Positions 1 through 7,843 of a stretch of 64,000 nt of DNA are shown piece by piece. The first letter of the stretch is position 1, and each line of letters starts with the position of its first letter. Position numbers and translations under genes: made by a program. Source of the stretch: Tsukamurella conjunctivitidis. Lineage in GTDB: Bacteria; Actinomycetota; Actinomycetes; Mycobacteriales; Mycobacteriaceae. Location: assembly GCF_007858475.1 (NCBI RefSeq), contig NZ_VIGX01000007.1, positions 1 through 64,000 on the forward strand, given 5' to 3'. The notes under the pieces were generated by a model. It saw only the letters and a list, made by a program, of their open reading frames with translations, was not told the DNA's origin and did no database searches.

Positions 1-33
1 CTCGGAAACGATGTTCACGAGCAACCATCAGGT

Positions 34-97
34 GGGGCCAGATCAAACCGTCGCAACACCACCGGCGAGTCGCAAACGGGGCCAGGTCTAGCCGTCG
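34..97. repeat. Two imperfect 20-bp direct repeats, possible insertion-sequence terminus
   Basis: Positions 34-53 and 78-97 share 17 of 20 bases (GGGGCCAGrTCwArCCGTCG), with a 44-bp period. Short repeats of this kind occur inside the ends of IS21-like elements. No transposase is visible, so any element would lie to the left of the window. The identification as an IS end is inference; the repeat itself is directly visible. The rest of 1-272 holds no convincing gene. Confidence 0.4.
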
Positions 98-272
98 AGC
101 CGGGGCCTCTTCAAGCTGTCATAGCCAATGAAGGCGGTACTCGAAGGCACTCTCGTCGTCGACGATCCCGACGACGTGCGCACGCACCCCGGGCACGGCA
201 CGGCCGCGTTCCCGCCCCGTGCGTCCGACGTCCCGACCACACCCGCCGGAGCCGACGCCGAAGGAGCGCGGA

Positions 273-1034
273 ATGTCTGATCACGCCACGCAGCGCGGGG
301 GTGACGCGACCGTCGCGATCCTCGGCAGCTGGGGGTACTACGGCCTGCTCGACGACGCGCGGTCCTACCCCGTGGAGACCCCCTACGGTGCCCCCTCGGA
401 CGATGTGGTGATCGGGACCGCGCACGGCCGGCGGGTCGCCTATCTCACCCGGTCGGGACGCGAGCGGAACATCCCGCCGCACAGGATCAATCACCGGGCG
501 AACATCTGGGCGCTCCATCACCTCGGTGTGCGCCACATCCTCGCCGCGACCCCCGCCGGTGCCTTCGATCCCGGCGTCGGGGTCGGCACCGTCGTCGTGC
601 CGGACCAGTTGGTCGACCGAACGGGCCGCACCGACGACACCTTCCACGACGACGAGGACGTGCGCGTCTCCTTCGCACGGCCCTTCGCCGAGAGGACCCG
701 CGCCGCGGCGATCGACGCGTTGCGCGACCAGCGCTGGGTGGTGGCAGACGGCGGCGTCGTCGTGGTCATCCGCGGCCCGCGTTTCTCGACCGCGGCCGAA
801 TCCCGCTGGTACGCGGCGCAGGGGTGGGACGTCGTATCGACCGCGCCCTATCCGGAGGCGGCGCTGGCCCGCGAGCTCGACATGGGGTACGCCTGCGTAG
901 CGCTGGTCACCGACCACGACGTCATCGCCGAAACGCCATGGCCCGTCAGCCAGGAGCGCGTGCAGGACGAGCTCGATGCGAACACTCTGCGGCTGCGCGA
1001 GGCGCTCATCCGCGCCGCCGCCGCGCTGTCCTGA
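273..1034 (+). CDS. MTAP/PNP-family nucleoside phosphorylase, divergent
   Basis: A 253-residue protein of the 5'-methylthioadenosine/purine nucleoside phosphorylase family (PNP/UDP superfamily). Family landmarks are clear: NIPPHRINHRANIWAL, DQLVDRTGRTDDTF, GPRFSTAAES and VTDHD. The two Asp of the last motif usually favour 6-aminopurines. Several ligand positions are unusual. The N-terminal GGSGLY loop reads LGSWGYY, the phosphate-site RHG reads RSG, and the usual IEGPRFS reads IRGPRFS. The ATG at 273 is preceded by AAGGAGCG; an in-frame upstream start at 219 would add 18 low-complexity residues. It converges on the purine-catabolism genes, which suggests a role in purine salvage or breakdown, but the substrate cannot be assigned and activity may be altered. 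Confidence 0.8.
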   Translation: MSDHATQRGGDATVAILGSWGYYGLLDDARSYPVETPYGAPSDDVVIGTAHGRRVAYLTRSGRERNIPPHRINHRANIWALHHLGVRHILAATPAGAFDPGVGVGTVVVPDQLVDRTGRTDDTFHDDEDVRVSFARPFAERTRAAAIDALRDQRWVVADGGVVVVIRGPRFSTAAESRWYAAQGWDVVSTAPYPEAALARELDMGYACVALVTDHDVIAETPWPVSQERVQDELDANTLRLREALIRAAAALS

Positions 1035-1062
1035 CGGGGCGAGTCCCCGCCCGTACGACGAC

Positions 1063-1091
1063 GTGCCCCTCCCGGATCCCGGGAGGGGCAC
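1063..1091. terminator. Bidirectional hairpin terminator
   Basis: A perfect 13-bp GC-rich stem (1063-1075 with 1079-1091) closes a 3-nt loop between the convergent phosphorylase and allE genes. There is no long T-run, as is common for actinobacterial terminators. Confidence 0.7.
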
Positions 1092-1106
1092 TCGCACGGT
1101 GGAGCG

Positions 1107-1928
1107 TCAGAGGACGATCTGGCGGTTCACGTCCTTGTACAGCAGGTACCGGAAGTTCGACGGTCCGCCGGCGTAGCAGGCCTGGGGGCAGAAGGCGCGC
1201 AGTGACATGTAGTCGCCCTCCTGGACCTCGACCCAGTCACCGTTGAGGCGGTACACCGCCTTGCCCTCGAGGACGTAGAGGCCGTGCTCCATGACGTGCG
1301 TCTCGGCGAACGGGATCGACGCGCCCGGTACGAAGGTCACGATGTTGCAATGCATGTCGTACGCGAGATCCTGCGGATCCAGGATCCGGGTCGTGCGCCA
1401 CTTGTTGTCGGTGCCCGGCATCGGCGACGGCTCGATGTCGCGCTCGTTGCCGACCGCGGTCCGCGGGGTGTAGCCGGCGAGCGGCTCGTAGCGCTTGCGG
1501 ATCCACTGGAAGACGGCGGCGCCGTCGGACGTGTTCGCCACGGACCAGGGCGTCCCGGCCGGGATGTAGGCGTAGCCGCCCGACGTGAGCGAGTGCGTCG
1601 TGCCGTCGATGGTCACCTCGAGCTCGCCCTGCGTCAGCAGCAGGAAGCTCTGGACCTCGGGCTGGGGCTCCGGCGCGTCCGAACCGCCGCCGGCCCCCAC
1701 CTCGACGATGGACTGCGCGAAGGTCGTCGCCCCGCCGGCCACCGGCCGGTTGAGCACCCACGCCCGGGTGTTCGTCCATCCCGGGAAGACCGAGGTCACG
1801 ATGTCGCGCATGACGCCGCGCGGAATCACGGTGTACGCCTCGGTCACGATGGCGCGGTCGGTGAGCAGGTCCGTCTGCGGCGGGTGGCCGCCCTGCGGCG
1901 AGTAGTAGACGGGTGCGGACGAGCTCAT
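1107..1928 (-). CDS. allE: (S)-ureidoglycine aminohydrolase (bicupin)
   Basis: This 273-residue protein contains two cupin domains. The second carries the signature of ureidoglycine aminohydrolase: FAETHVMEHGLYVLEGKAVY, then GDYMSL, then a C-terminal YKDVNR. The enzyme is Mn-dependent and releases ammonia from (S)-ureidoglycine to give ureidoglycolate in allantoin breakdown. The start is the ATG at 1928, preceded by GAGGAG; it overlaps the stop of the upstream DUF6986-like gene in ATGA, implying coupled translation. Allantoinase and allantoate amidohydrolase are not in the window, so the rest of the pathway must be encoded elsewhere. Expression is probably driven by the operator-bearing promoter at about 3220-3245. 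Confidence 0.92.
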   Translation of the reverse strand: MSSSAPVYYSPQGGHPPQTDLLTDRAIVTEAYTVIPRGVMRDIVTSVFPGWTNTRAWVLNRPVAGGATTFAQSIVEVGAGGGSDAPEPQPEVQSFLLLTQGELEVTIDGTTHSLTSGGYAYIPAGTPWSVANTSDGAAVFQWIRKRYEPLAGYTPRTAVGNERDIEPSPMPGTDNKWRTTRILDPQDLAYDMHCNIVTFVPGASIPFAETHVMEHGLYVLEGKAVYRLNGDWVEVQEGDYMSLRAFCPQACYAGGPSNFRYLLYKDVNRQIVL

Positions 1929-3196
1929 CGGGTCTCCTCGTGGGGGGTGGTGGAGCGGTTCAGGGCGAGATCGCGGACCGTGTCGACGGTGACCTCGGCC
2001 GCGGCGCGGACCTCGGTGTCGGTGAGCGCCCCGCATGTCACGCCGCGGTGGATGAAGGATGCGAGTGCCCGGGCGGTGGCGGGCTCGTCGAGGATCGCGG
2101 AGTCGATGCGGTGCACGTAGTTGCGCAGCCGCGTCGCCGCGGCCGGGAAACCGTCGCGGTAGAAGGCGTAGGTCGCGAGGAAGCGCGTGACCAATTGGGC
2201 GGGATGCAGGTCCCAGCCCTGGTAGATGCCGCGTTCGAGGTGCCGGCGTACGAGGCGCGCGTGGAGCCGCCACGCCTCGGCGACGTGGACGGGATCGCCG
2301 ACCGGCAGGATGTTCGTGGAGCCGTCGGACATGTGCACGCCCGTGCCGGCGATCGCGAGCTGCATGATGTTCTTGGCGTGATCCGCCGCCGGGTGCTCCA
2401 TCGACTGGTACTGCGCGGCGATGCCGAGCGAGGCCGAGTAGTCGTAGGTGCCGTAGTGCAGCGACGTGACGCGGCGGTCGGCGGCGTGCAGGAGAGTCGC
2501 GACCGGCGCCGTGCCATCGGCACCGAGGATGACCTGTGGGGTCTCGACCTGCACTTCGAAGCGCACCCGGCGCTCGTCGAGTCCGAGCGCGCTCTCCAGT
2601 GCGCGGCTCGCGTCGACCATCGCCTCGACCTGGCCGACAGTGGTGACCTTCGGCAGTGTGATGGTCAGCCCCGCGGGGAGCGGCCCGGCCGCAGCGAGGC
2701 CGCTCACGAACAGGTCGAGCGTCCGCAGGCCGCGGGCGCGCACCGGTGCCTCGAAACACTTGAACCGGATGCCGACGAAGGGCGGAGCCGAGCCCGCGCG
2801 GACGGCGGCCGACACCGCCTCGACGGCACGCGCGACATCGGCGTCCTCCGCGGCGTCACCGCGGTCACCGTAGCCGTCCTCGAAGTCCAGACGCAGGTCC
2901 TCGATCGGTTCGTCGTTCAGCTTGCGCCGTACCAGGTCCGGGAGATCCGGATCGTTGAGGCCCAGGGCGCGCGCCACCTCGGCCAGCCCGCCCGCGGCGT
3001 CCGCCGCCGCAAGGGCCTGTTCGCCCCATTCCCGCGCGGTCGCCGGGGTGTACCGGTCCGCGGGAAGGTAGACGGTGTGCACGGGCTGGCGGCGTCCGTC
3101 GTCGCCCGGGTAGTCGCGCGCCAGCAGATCATCGGTGGCGGCCAGCCGACGCTCGATCGCGGCCAGGGCGTCGTCGGTGAGCGAGCGGCTGGGCAT
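1925..3196 (-). CDS. HpcH/HpaI aldolase/citrate lyase-like protein (DUF6986 type)
   Basis: A 423-residue protein resembling the TIM-barrel aldolase/citrate-lyase superfamily. Visible motifs are LRLDFEDGYGDRG (acidic metal-site region), GIRFKCFE, ITLPKV, QVETPQ, LHYGTYDYSASLGI and WDLHPAQL. It looks like a family that databases leave as DUF6986 and that often sits with actinobacterial purine genes. The reaction is not known to me; handling of glyoxylate or a C2/C3 product of ureidoglycolate is a reasonable inference. A strong GGAGGT lies just before the ATG at 3196. The gene leads a two-gene operon with allE. Confidence 0.75.
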   Translation of the reverse strand: MPSRSLTDDALAAIERRLAATDDLLARDYPGDDGRRQPVHTVYLPADRYTPATAREWGEQALAAADAAGGLAEVARALGLNDPDLPDLVRRKLNDEPIEDLRLDFEDGYGDRGDAAEDADVARAVEAVSAAVRAGSAPPFVGIRFKCFEAPVRARGLRTLDLFVSGLAAAGPLPAGLTITLPKVTTVGQVEAMVDASRALESALGLDERRVRFEVQVETPQVILGADGTAPVATLLHAADRRVTSLHYGTYDYSASLGIAAQYQSMEHPAADHAKNIMQLAIAGTGVHMSDGSTNILPVGDPVHVAEAWRLHARLVRRHLERGIYQGWDLHPAQLVTRFLATYAFYRDGFPAAATRLRNYVHRIDSAILDEPATARALASFIHRGVTCGALTDTEVRAAAEVTVDTVRDLALNRSTTPHEETR

Positions 3197-3217
3197 GGGA
3201 CCTCCGTCTAGGCTAAT

Positions 3218-3243
3218 GGAAAAGTAATTCCGTATGGTGGAGT
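3218..3243. promoter_or_regulatory. Purine-regulon operator A (DUF6986-allE promoter)
   Basis: GGAA-N6-TTCC (3218-3231) is followed directly by TTCCG-N5-TGGAG (3228-3242). The same composite occurs at 9463-9487. On the minus strand TACTTT (3226-3221) could be the -10 of the downstream operon, so the element would overlap the promoter. The likely ligand is the IclR protein encoded at 11500, which is inference. The rest of 3197-3301 holds no gene. Confidence 0.6.
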
Positions 3244-3301
3244 CTACGCCGATTCGATGCTCCGCACAAGGAATTCGCGACGCGGTCCCGTCGGATGAGG
3301 G

Positions 3302-4585
3302 CTAGGCGGACACCTCGTCGCCGCCGATCCAGACGCGCGCCACGTCGGCGGGCGTCGCCAGCGAGAAGATCTTCGCGAGAGCGTTCTCCGCCGACTCGGC
3401 GTGCCGGAGGCCCACGTCCAGCGGATGCCCCTCCGTCGGCCGGATCAGGAGCGCGTCGAACTGGCGTCCGACGGACAGGTCGCCCACCTCGTCGAGTCCG
3501 AGCGCGGTCGCGCCGGCACGTGTCGCCAGGTGCAGCAGGTGCGCCGCGGTGAGTGGGACGCCGTCGGCCTGCAGGAGCTGCTGCATGAAATAGGCCTGGA
3601 GACCCTCTTTGAAGAGGGAGAAGCCGCTGCCGGCGCCGACGTCGGTACCCAGGGCGACGGTGACGCCGTGGTCGAGGTGGCGCCGCAGCGGGAAGGACCC
3701 ACTGGCCAGGGCCGAGTTCGAGGTGGGGCAGTGGGCCACCGAGGCCCCGGCGGACGCCATCAGTGCGAGTTCGGAATCGGTCGGATGCGCGTTGTGCGCG
3801 AGCACGGAACGCTCGTGGATCAGGCCGTGACGATGGTAGGTGTCGAGGTAGTGGGCCGACCCCGGGAACTGGTCGATGACCGCCGCGATCTCCGCGGGAT
3901 TCTCGTTGATGTGCGAGGTGAACCAGAGGCCGGGGACGTCCGCCGCGAGCGCTGCGCCGCTCTCGAGCATCTCGGGCGATGTCGAGTACGAGAAGCGAGG
4001 GGTCACGGCGTAGCGGAGGCGCCGGTGGCCGTGCCAGCGCTCCGCGAGTTTGCGCCCCTCGTCGTACGACCTCGCCGGGGTGCTGAGCAGGGGCTCCGGG
4101 AGGTTGCGGTCGCTGGTCACGAGCCCCGCCGTGACTCGCACCCCCACCCGGTCGGCTTCGGTGAACAGCGCATCGACGGCGTCGGAGAAGTGCGAGCCGA
4201 AGACCAGGGCCGTCGTGGTGCCCGCGGCGGTGAGTCCCGTGAGGAACTCGCGCGCCACCGAGCGGGCGTACTCGGCGTCCGCCAGCCTGCATTCCTCGGG
4301 TAGCGCGCACCGGTCGAGCCAGTCCAGCAGCGGCATGCCGAGCCCGCCGATGGCCCGGATCTGCGGGTAGTGCACGTGCGTGTCCACCATGCCGGGCAGG
4401 AGGACGCCGTCGCGCAGGTCGACCACCTCGTCGTCGGGCCGGCGTTCGGCGATCGTGCGGAAGTCGCCGCGCTCGGCGATGGTGCCCGCCTCGACCGCGA
4501 TTCCTGCGTCGTCGTGCGCCCGCAGTTCGCCTCCGGTGAAGGGATTGTCGGGCGTGTCCAGGACACGACAGCGGTAGATGGTCAT
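3302..4585 (-). CDS. guaD: Guanine deaminase
   Basis: This 427-residue amidohydrolase converts guanine to xanthine and ammonia in the cytoplasm. Metal and catalytic motifs appear in order: DTHVHYPQ near the N terminus (HxH zinc ligands), FTSHINENPAEI (His and Glu), ERSVLAHNAHPTDSE, and GTDVGAGSGFSLF (Asp ligand). The length and the PxxR-x-IGGLGMPLLDWL segment are typical of GuaD. The ATG at 4585 overlaps the xdhC stop and has AAGGAGA upstream. It is the last gene of the xdhA-xdhB-xdhC-guaD operon, so its product xanthine feeds the enzyme encoded just upstream. Confidence 0.95.
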   Translation of the reverse strand: MTIYRCRVLDTPDNPFTGGELRAHDDAGIAVEAGTIAERGDFRTIAERRPDDEVVDLRDGVLLPGMVDTHVHYPQIRAIGGLGMPLLDWLDRCALPEECRLADAEYARSVAREFLTGLTAAGTTTALVFGSHFSDAVDALFTEADRVGVRVTAGLVTSDRNLPEPLLSTPARSYDEGRKLAERWHGHRRLRYAVTPRFSYSTSPEMLESGAALAADVPGLWFTSHINENPAEIAAVIDQFPGSAHYLDTYHRHGLIHERSVLAHNAHPTDSELALMASAGASVAHCPTSNSALASGSFPLRRHLDHGVTVALGTDVGAGSGFSLFKEGLQAYFMQQLLQADGVPLTAAHLLHLATRAGATALGLDEVGDLSVGRQFDALLIRPTEGHPLDVGLRHAESAENALAKIFSLATPADVARVWIGGDEVSA

Positions 4586-5391
4586 GAGGGGTCTCCTTGT
4601 ACGGCCGAGGGGAAGCGGGCGAGCAGGTCGGCGGCCACGCTCACGGCGATGGTCGCCGGGTGCTTGCCACTGAGGGTGCTCAGCCCGATGGGTGATTGGA
4701 TGGTGTCGATGGTCGCGGCGTCGTGCCCGGACTCGGCGAGCATCGTGCGGAAGCGAGCCCACTTGGCCGAGGAACCGATCAGCCCGACGCTGCCCAGGCC
4801 GGGTGTGCGCAGGACCTGATCGCAGAGGCTGAAGTCCTCGGCGTGGTCGTGGGTCATGATCAGGACGTGGGCGCCCGGCGGCAGGTCCTCGAGGATCTCC
4901 TCGGGAAGCACCGAATGGTGCAGGTGCACCGTCGCCTCGCCGGGCTCCAGAGCGCGCGCCGCCTCGATCTGCTCGGGGCGCGAATCCGTGAGGTGGAGCT
5001 CGATGTCGTGGCGGGACAGGATGCGCGCGAGTTCGAGGCCCACGTGTCCGACCCCGAAGATCGCGACCGCCGGTACCACCGGGAGCGGCTCGAACAAGAG
5101 AACCACCTCGCCTCCACAGCATTGCCGCCCGTGTCGATTCCGGGCCTTGTCGTTCAGTCGCAGGGTGAGGGTCTCCGGCACGGAGATCGCTTCCGCGAGC
5201 AGCTCGCGCGCCCGATCGACGGCCGTGAGTTCCAGGTTGCCGCCGCCGATCGTGCCGAGCACGGCGTCGGCGGTGGCGATCATCTTGGCGCCCGGCTCGC
5301 GTGGCGCGTGTCCGCGCACCCCGATCTGTGTGATCAGGACCGCGGGTACGCGGTGCCGGCGGAGGCGGGCGGCGTCGCCCAACCAGGTCAT
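4582..5391 (-). CDS. xdhC: XdhC-family molybdenum cofactor chaperone
   Basis: A 269-residue XdhC/CoxI protein. In known systems it binds molybdopterin cofactor, promotes its sulfuration and inserts it into xanthine dehydrogenase. The N-terminal domain shows GTIGGGNLE and CCGGEVVLLFEPL. The C-terminal Rossmann-like domain begins VAIFGVGHVGLELARIL and contains MTHDHAEDF and GLIGSSAKWARF, then SPIGL. It lies between xdhB (7-bp gap) and guaD (4-bp overlap). Confidence 0.93.
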   Translation of the reverse strand: MTWLGDAARLRRHRVPAVLITQIGVRGHAPREPGAKMIATADAVLGTIGGGNLELTAVDRARELLAEAISVPETLTLRLNDKARNRHGRQCCGGEVVLLFEPLPVVPAVAIFGVGHVGLELARILSRHDIELHLTDSRPEQIEAARALEPGEATVHLHHSVLPEEILEDLPPGAHVLIMTHDHAEDFSLCDQVLRTPGLGSVGLIGSSAKWARFRTMLAESGHDAATIDTIQSPIGLSTLSGKHPATIAVSVAADLLARFPSAVQGDPS

Positions 5392-5398
5392 GGTGGGC

Positions 5399-7843
5399 TC
5401 AGCCGAGCGGTGCGGGGGCCGTTGCCGCCGAGGCGGTATCGGCCGCCGGTGCCCCGGTTGGAGGCCGACCGTTGCGGGACGGATCGTTCGGCTCCACGGG
5501 GTGCGCGGGCAACGCCGACCGCGCGGCCTCCAGCGCCCAGTAGACGGCCTCGGGCGTCGCCGGGGAGGCGAGCTCGACGGAGACCCCGGCCGGGCCGAAG
5601 GCCGCCGCCGCCTGGCGCAACGCCTCGCGGACCGAGAAGGCGAGCATGAGCGGCGGCTCGCCGACGGCCTTGGACCCGTAGACCGCCCCGTCCTCGTGAG
5701 CCTTGTCCAGCAATGAGACCCGGAAGTCCGGCGGCATCTCCGAAAAGCTCGGCAGCTTGTAGGTGCTGGCGGATTGTGTCAGCAGCCTGCCGCGGGTGGG
5801 GCGGTCGCTCTCGTCCCAGCGGAGGTCCTCCAGGGTGAGCCACCCCGCACCCTGTACGAAGCCGCCCTCGATCTGACCGATGTCGATCATCGGTGAGAGC
5901 GAGTCGCCCACGTCGTGCACGATGTCCACGCGCCGTAAGCGGTACGCACCGGTGAAGCCGTCGACCTCGACCTCGCTGGCGGCCACGCCGTAGGCGAAGT
6001 ACTTGAAGGGCTCACCCTGCATCGCCTTCGCATCCCAGTGCAGGCCCTCCGTGCGGTAGTACCCCGAGGCGGAGAGTTGAACCCGCTGGAAGTACGCGGC
6101 GTGGACGACCTCCTCCCAGGTCAGCTTCTGGGCCGATGCGCCGAGGCCGCTGATCGTGCCGTCGCTGAACCGCACGTCCGCGGCGTTGGTGCCGATGAGC
6201 GATGCGGCGACCGCGGCGAGGCGATCGCGGATCTGTTCGCAGGCGTTCTTGACCGCGCCGCCGTTGAGGTCGGCGCCGGAACTGGCCGCCGTGGCGGAGG
6301 TGTTGGGCACCTTGTCCGTCCGGGTCGGCGCGAGCCGCACGCGCGCGAGTGGCACGCCGAGCGTCGTGGCGGCCACCTGCAGCATCTTCGTGTGCAGGCC
6401 CTGGCCCATCTCGGTACCGCCGTGGTTGATCAGGACCGATCCGTCCTTGTAGACGAGGACCAGTGCGCCGGCCTGGTTGAACGCGGTGAGGTTGAAGGAG
6501 ATACCGAACTTCACCGGGGTCAGGGCGAGGGCCCGTTTGACGTTGGGATGCGCGGCGTTGAAGGCGGCGATCTCCGCCTCACGGGTCTCGACCTCTCCGG
6601 ATTCCACGACCTGCTCCCACGCCGTGCGCACCCGATCGGCGTGGCGCACGGGCTGGCCGTACGGCGTGGTCTGGTCGTCGCCGTAGAAGTTGCGGCGCCG
6701 CAGCTCGCGCGCGGACACGCCGAGGCGCGGGGCGCAGGTGCCGAGGATGTCCTCGATGACGAGCATGCCCTGGGGGCCGCCGAAACCGCGGAACGCGGTC
6801 TGCGAGGTCTTGTGGCACTTCGCGATCCGCCCGTGGACCGCGATGTTCGGGATCCAGTAGGCGTTGTCGATGTGGCAGAGGGCCCGCGCCAGGACCGGCT
6901 CGGAGAGGTCCAGGCTCCACCCGCCGTCGGCGGTCAGGGTGGACTCGAGGGCGGTGATGAGCCCGTCGGCGTCGAAGCCGACGCGCCAGCTGGCGTGGAA
7001 GCCGTGCCGCTTGCCGGACATGGTCATGTCCTGGGTGCGATCCAGCCGAAGTCGTACCGGCCGGCCCGTCAGCGTGGCGCCCAGCGCGGCGATCGCGGCG
7101 AAGCCGTGTGGCTGCATCTCCTTGCCGCCGAAGGCCCCGCCCATGCGCAGGCACTGCACGGTGACGGCGTTGCTGGGGAGACCCAGCACGTGCGCCACGA
7201 TGTCCTGCGTTTCCGACGGGTGCTGGGTACTGGACTGGACGAAGATCTGCCCGCTCTCGTCGACCTGCGCCAGAGACGCGTGCGTCTCCAAGTAGAAATG
7301 CTCCTGACCCGCGAACTCGAACTCGCCGGTGTACACGTGAGCGGCCTCGCGGAACCCGGTGTCGGGGTCGCCGCGGCGGACCGTCGGACGGGCGCCGTGG
7401 AAGCTCTCCGCGGCGATGGCGTCGCCGACCGAGACGAGGGAGGGGAGCGGCTCGAGCTCGAGTCGCACCGCCGCGGCGCCGAGCCGCGCGGCCTCGAGCG
7501 TCTCGCCGAGCACCCAGCACACCGCGTGTCCGTAGAACATCACCTCGTCCTCGGGGAACAGAGGTTCGTCGTGCTTGACCCCGGCGTCGTTCACGCCCGG
7601 GACGTCGGCCGCGGTGAGCACCCGGACGACCCCGGGGATGCGCAGAGCGGGCGCGGTGTCGATGGAGACGATCCGCGCGTGGGCGCAGTCGGACTGGACC
7701 GGGTGTGCGTGCAGCGCGCCGGGCGTGCGCCCGACGAGGTCGTCGGTGTACAGCGCCGCGCCGGTCACGTGCAGCATCGCGCTCTCGTGCGGGATCTCCT
7801 GCCCGACGACGGGATTCGTGGGACGTTCGGAAAGGTGGCTCAT
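5399..7843 (-). CDS. xdhB: Xanthine dehydrogenase, molybdopterin-binding subunit
   Basis: The 814-residue large subunit oxidises hypoxanthine/xanthine to urate at the Mo centre. It contains the aldehyde oxidase/xanthine dehydrogenase a/b hammerhead domain (about 15-130) and the Mo-binding region. Motifs are GQEHFYLETHASLA, MGGAFGGKE, TAFRGFGGPQGM (substrate-positioning Arg) and a C-terminal GSKAVGEPPL with the catalytic Glu. The set HGFHASWRVGF/NFYGDDQTTPYGQ is typical of true xanthine dehydrogenases. The ATG at 7843 overlaps the xdhA stop in ATGA. Confidence 0.96.
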   Translation of the reverse strand: MSHLSERPTNPVVGQEIPHESAMLHVTGAALYTDDLVGRTPGALHAHPVQSDCAHARIVSIDTAPALRIPGVVRVLTAADVPGVNDAGVKHDEPLFPEDEVMFYGHAVCWVLGETLEAARLGAAAVRLELEPLPSLVSVGDAIAAESFHGARPTVRRGDPDTGFREAAHVYTGEFEFAGQEHFYLETHASLAQVDESGQIFVQSSTQHPSETQDIVAHVLGLPSNAVTVQCLRMGGAFGGKEMQPHGFAAIAALGATLTGRPVRLRLDRTQDMTMSGKRHGFHASWRVGFDADGLITALESTLTADGGWSLDLSEPVLARALCHIDNAYWIPNIAVHGRIAKCHKTSQTAFRGFGGPQGMLVIEDILGTCAPRLGVSARELRRRNFYGDDQTTPYGQPVRHADRVRTAWEQVVESGEVETREAEIAAFNAAHPNVKRALALTPVKFGISFNLTAFNQAGALVLVYKDGSVLINHGGTEMGQGLHTKMLQVAATTLGVPLARVRLAPTRTDKVPNTSATAASSGADLNGGAVKNACEQIRDRLAAVAASLIGTNAADVRFSDGTISGLGASAQKLTWEEVVHAAYFQRVQLSASGYYRTEGLHWDAKAMQGEPFKYFAYGVAASEVEVDGFTGAYRLRRVDIVHDVGDSLSPMIDIGQIEGGFVQGAGWLTLEDLRWDESDRPTRGRLLTQSASTYKLPSFSEMPPDFRVSLLDKAHEDGAVYGSKAVGEPPLMLAFSVREALRQAAAAFGPAGVSVELASPATPEAVYWALEAARSALPAHPVEPNDPSRNGRPPTGAPAADTASAATAPAPLG

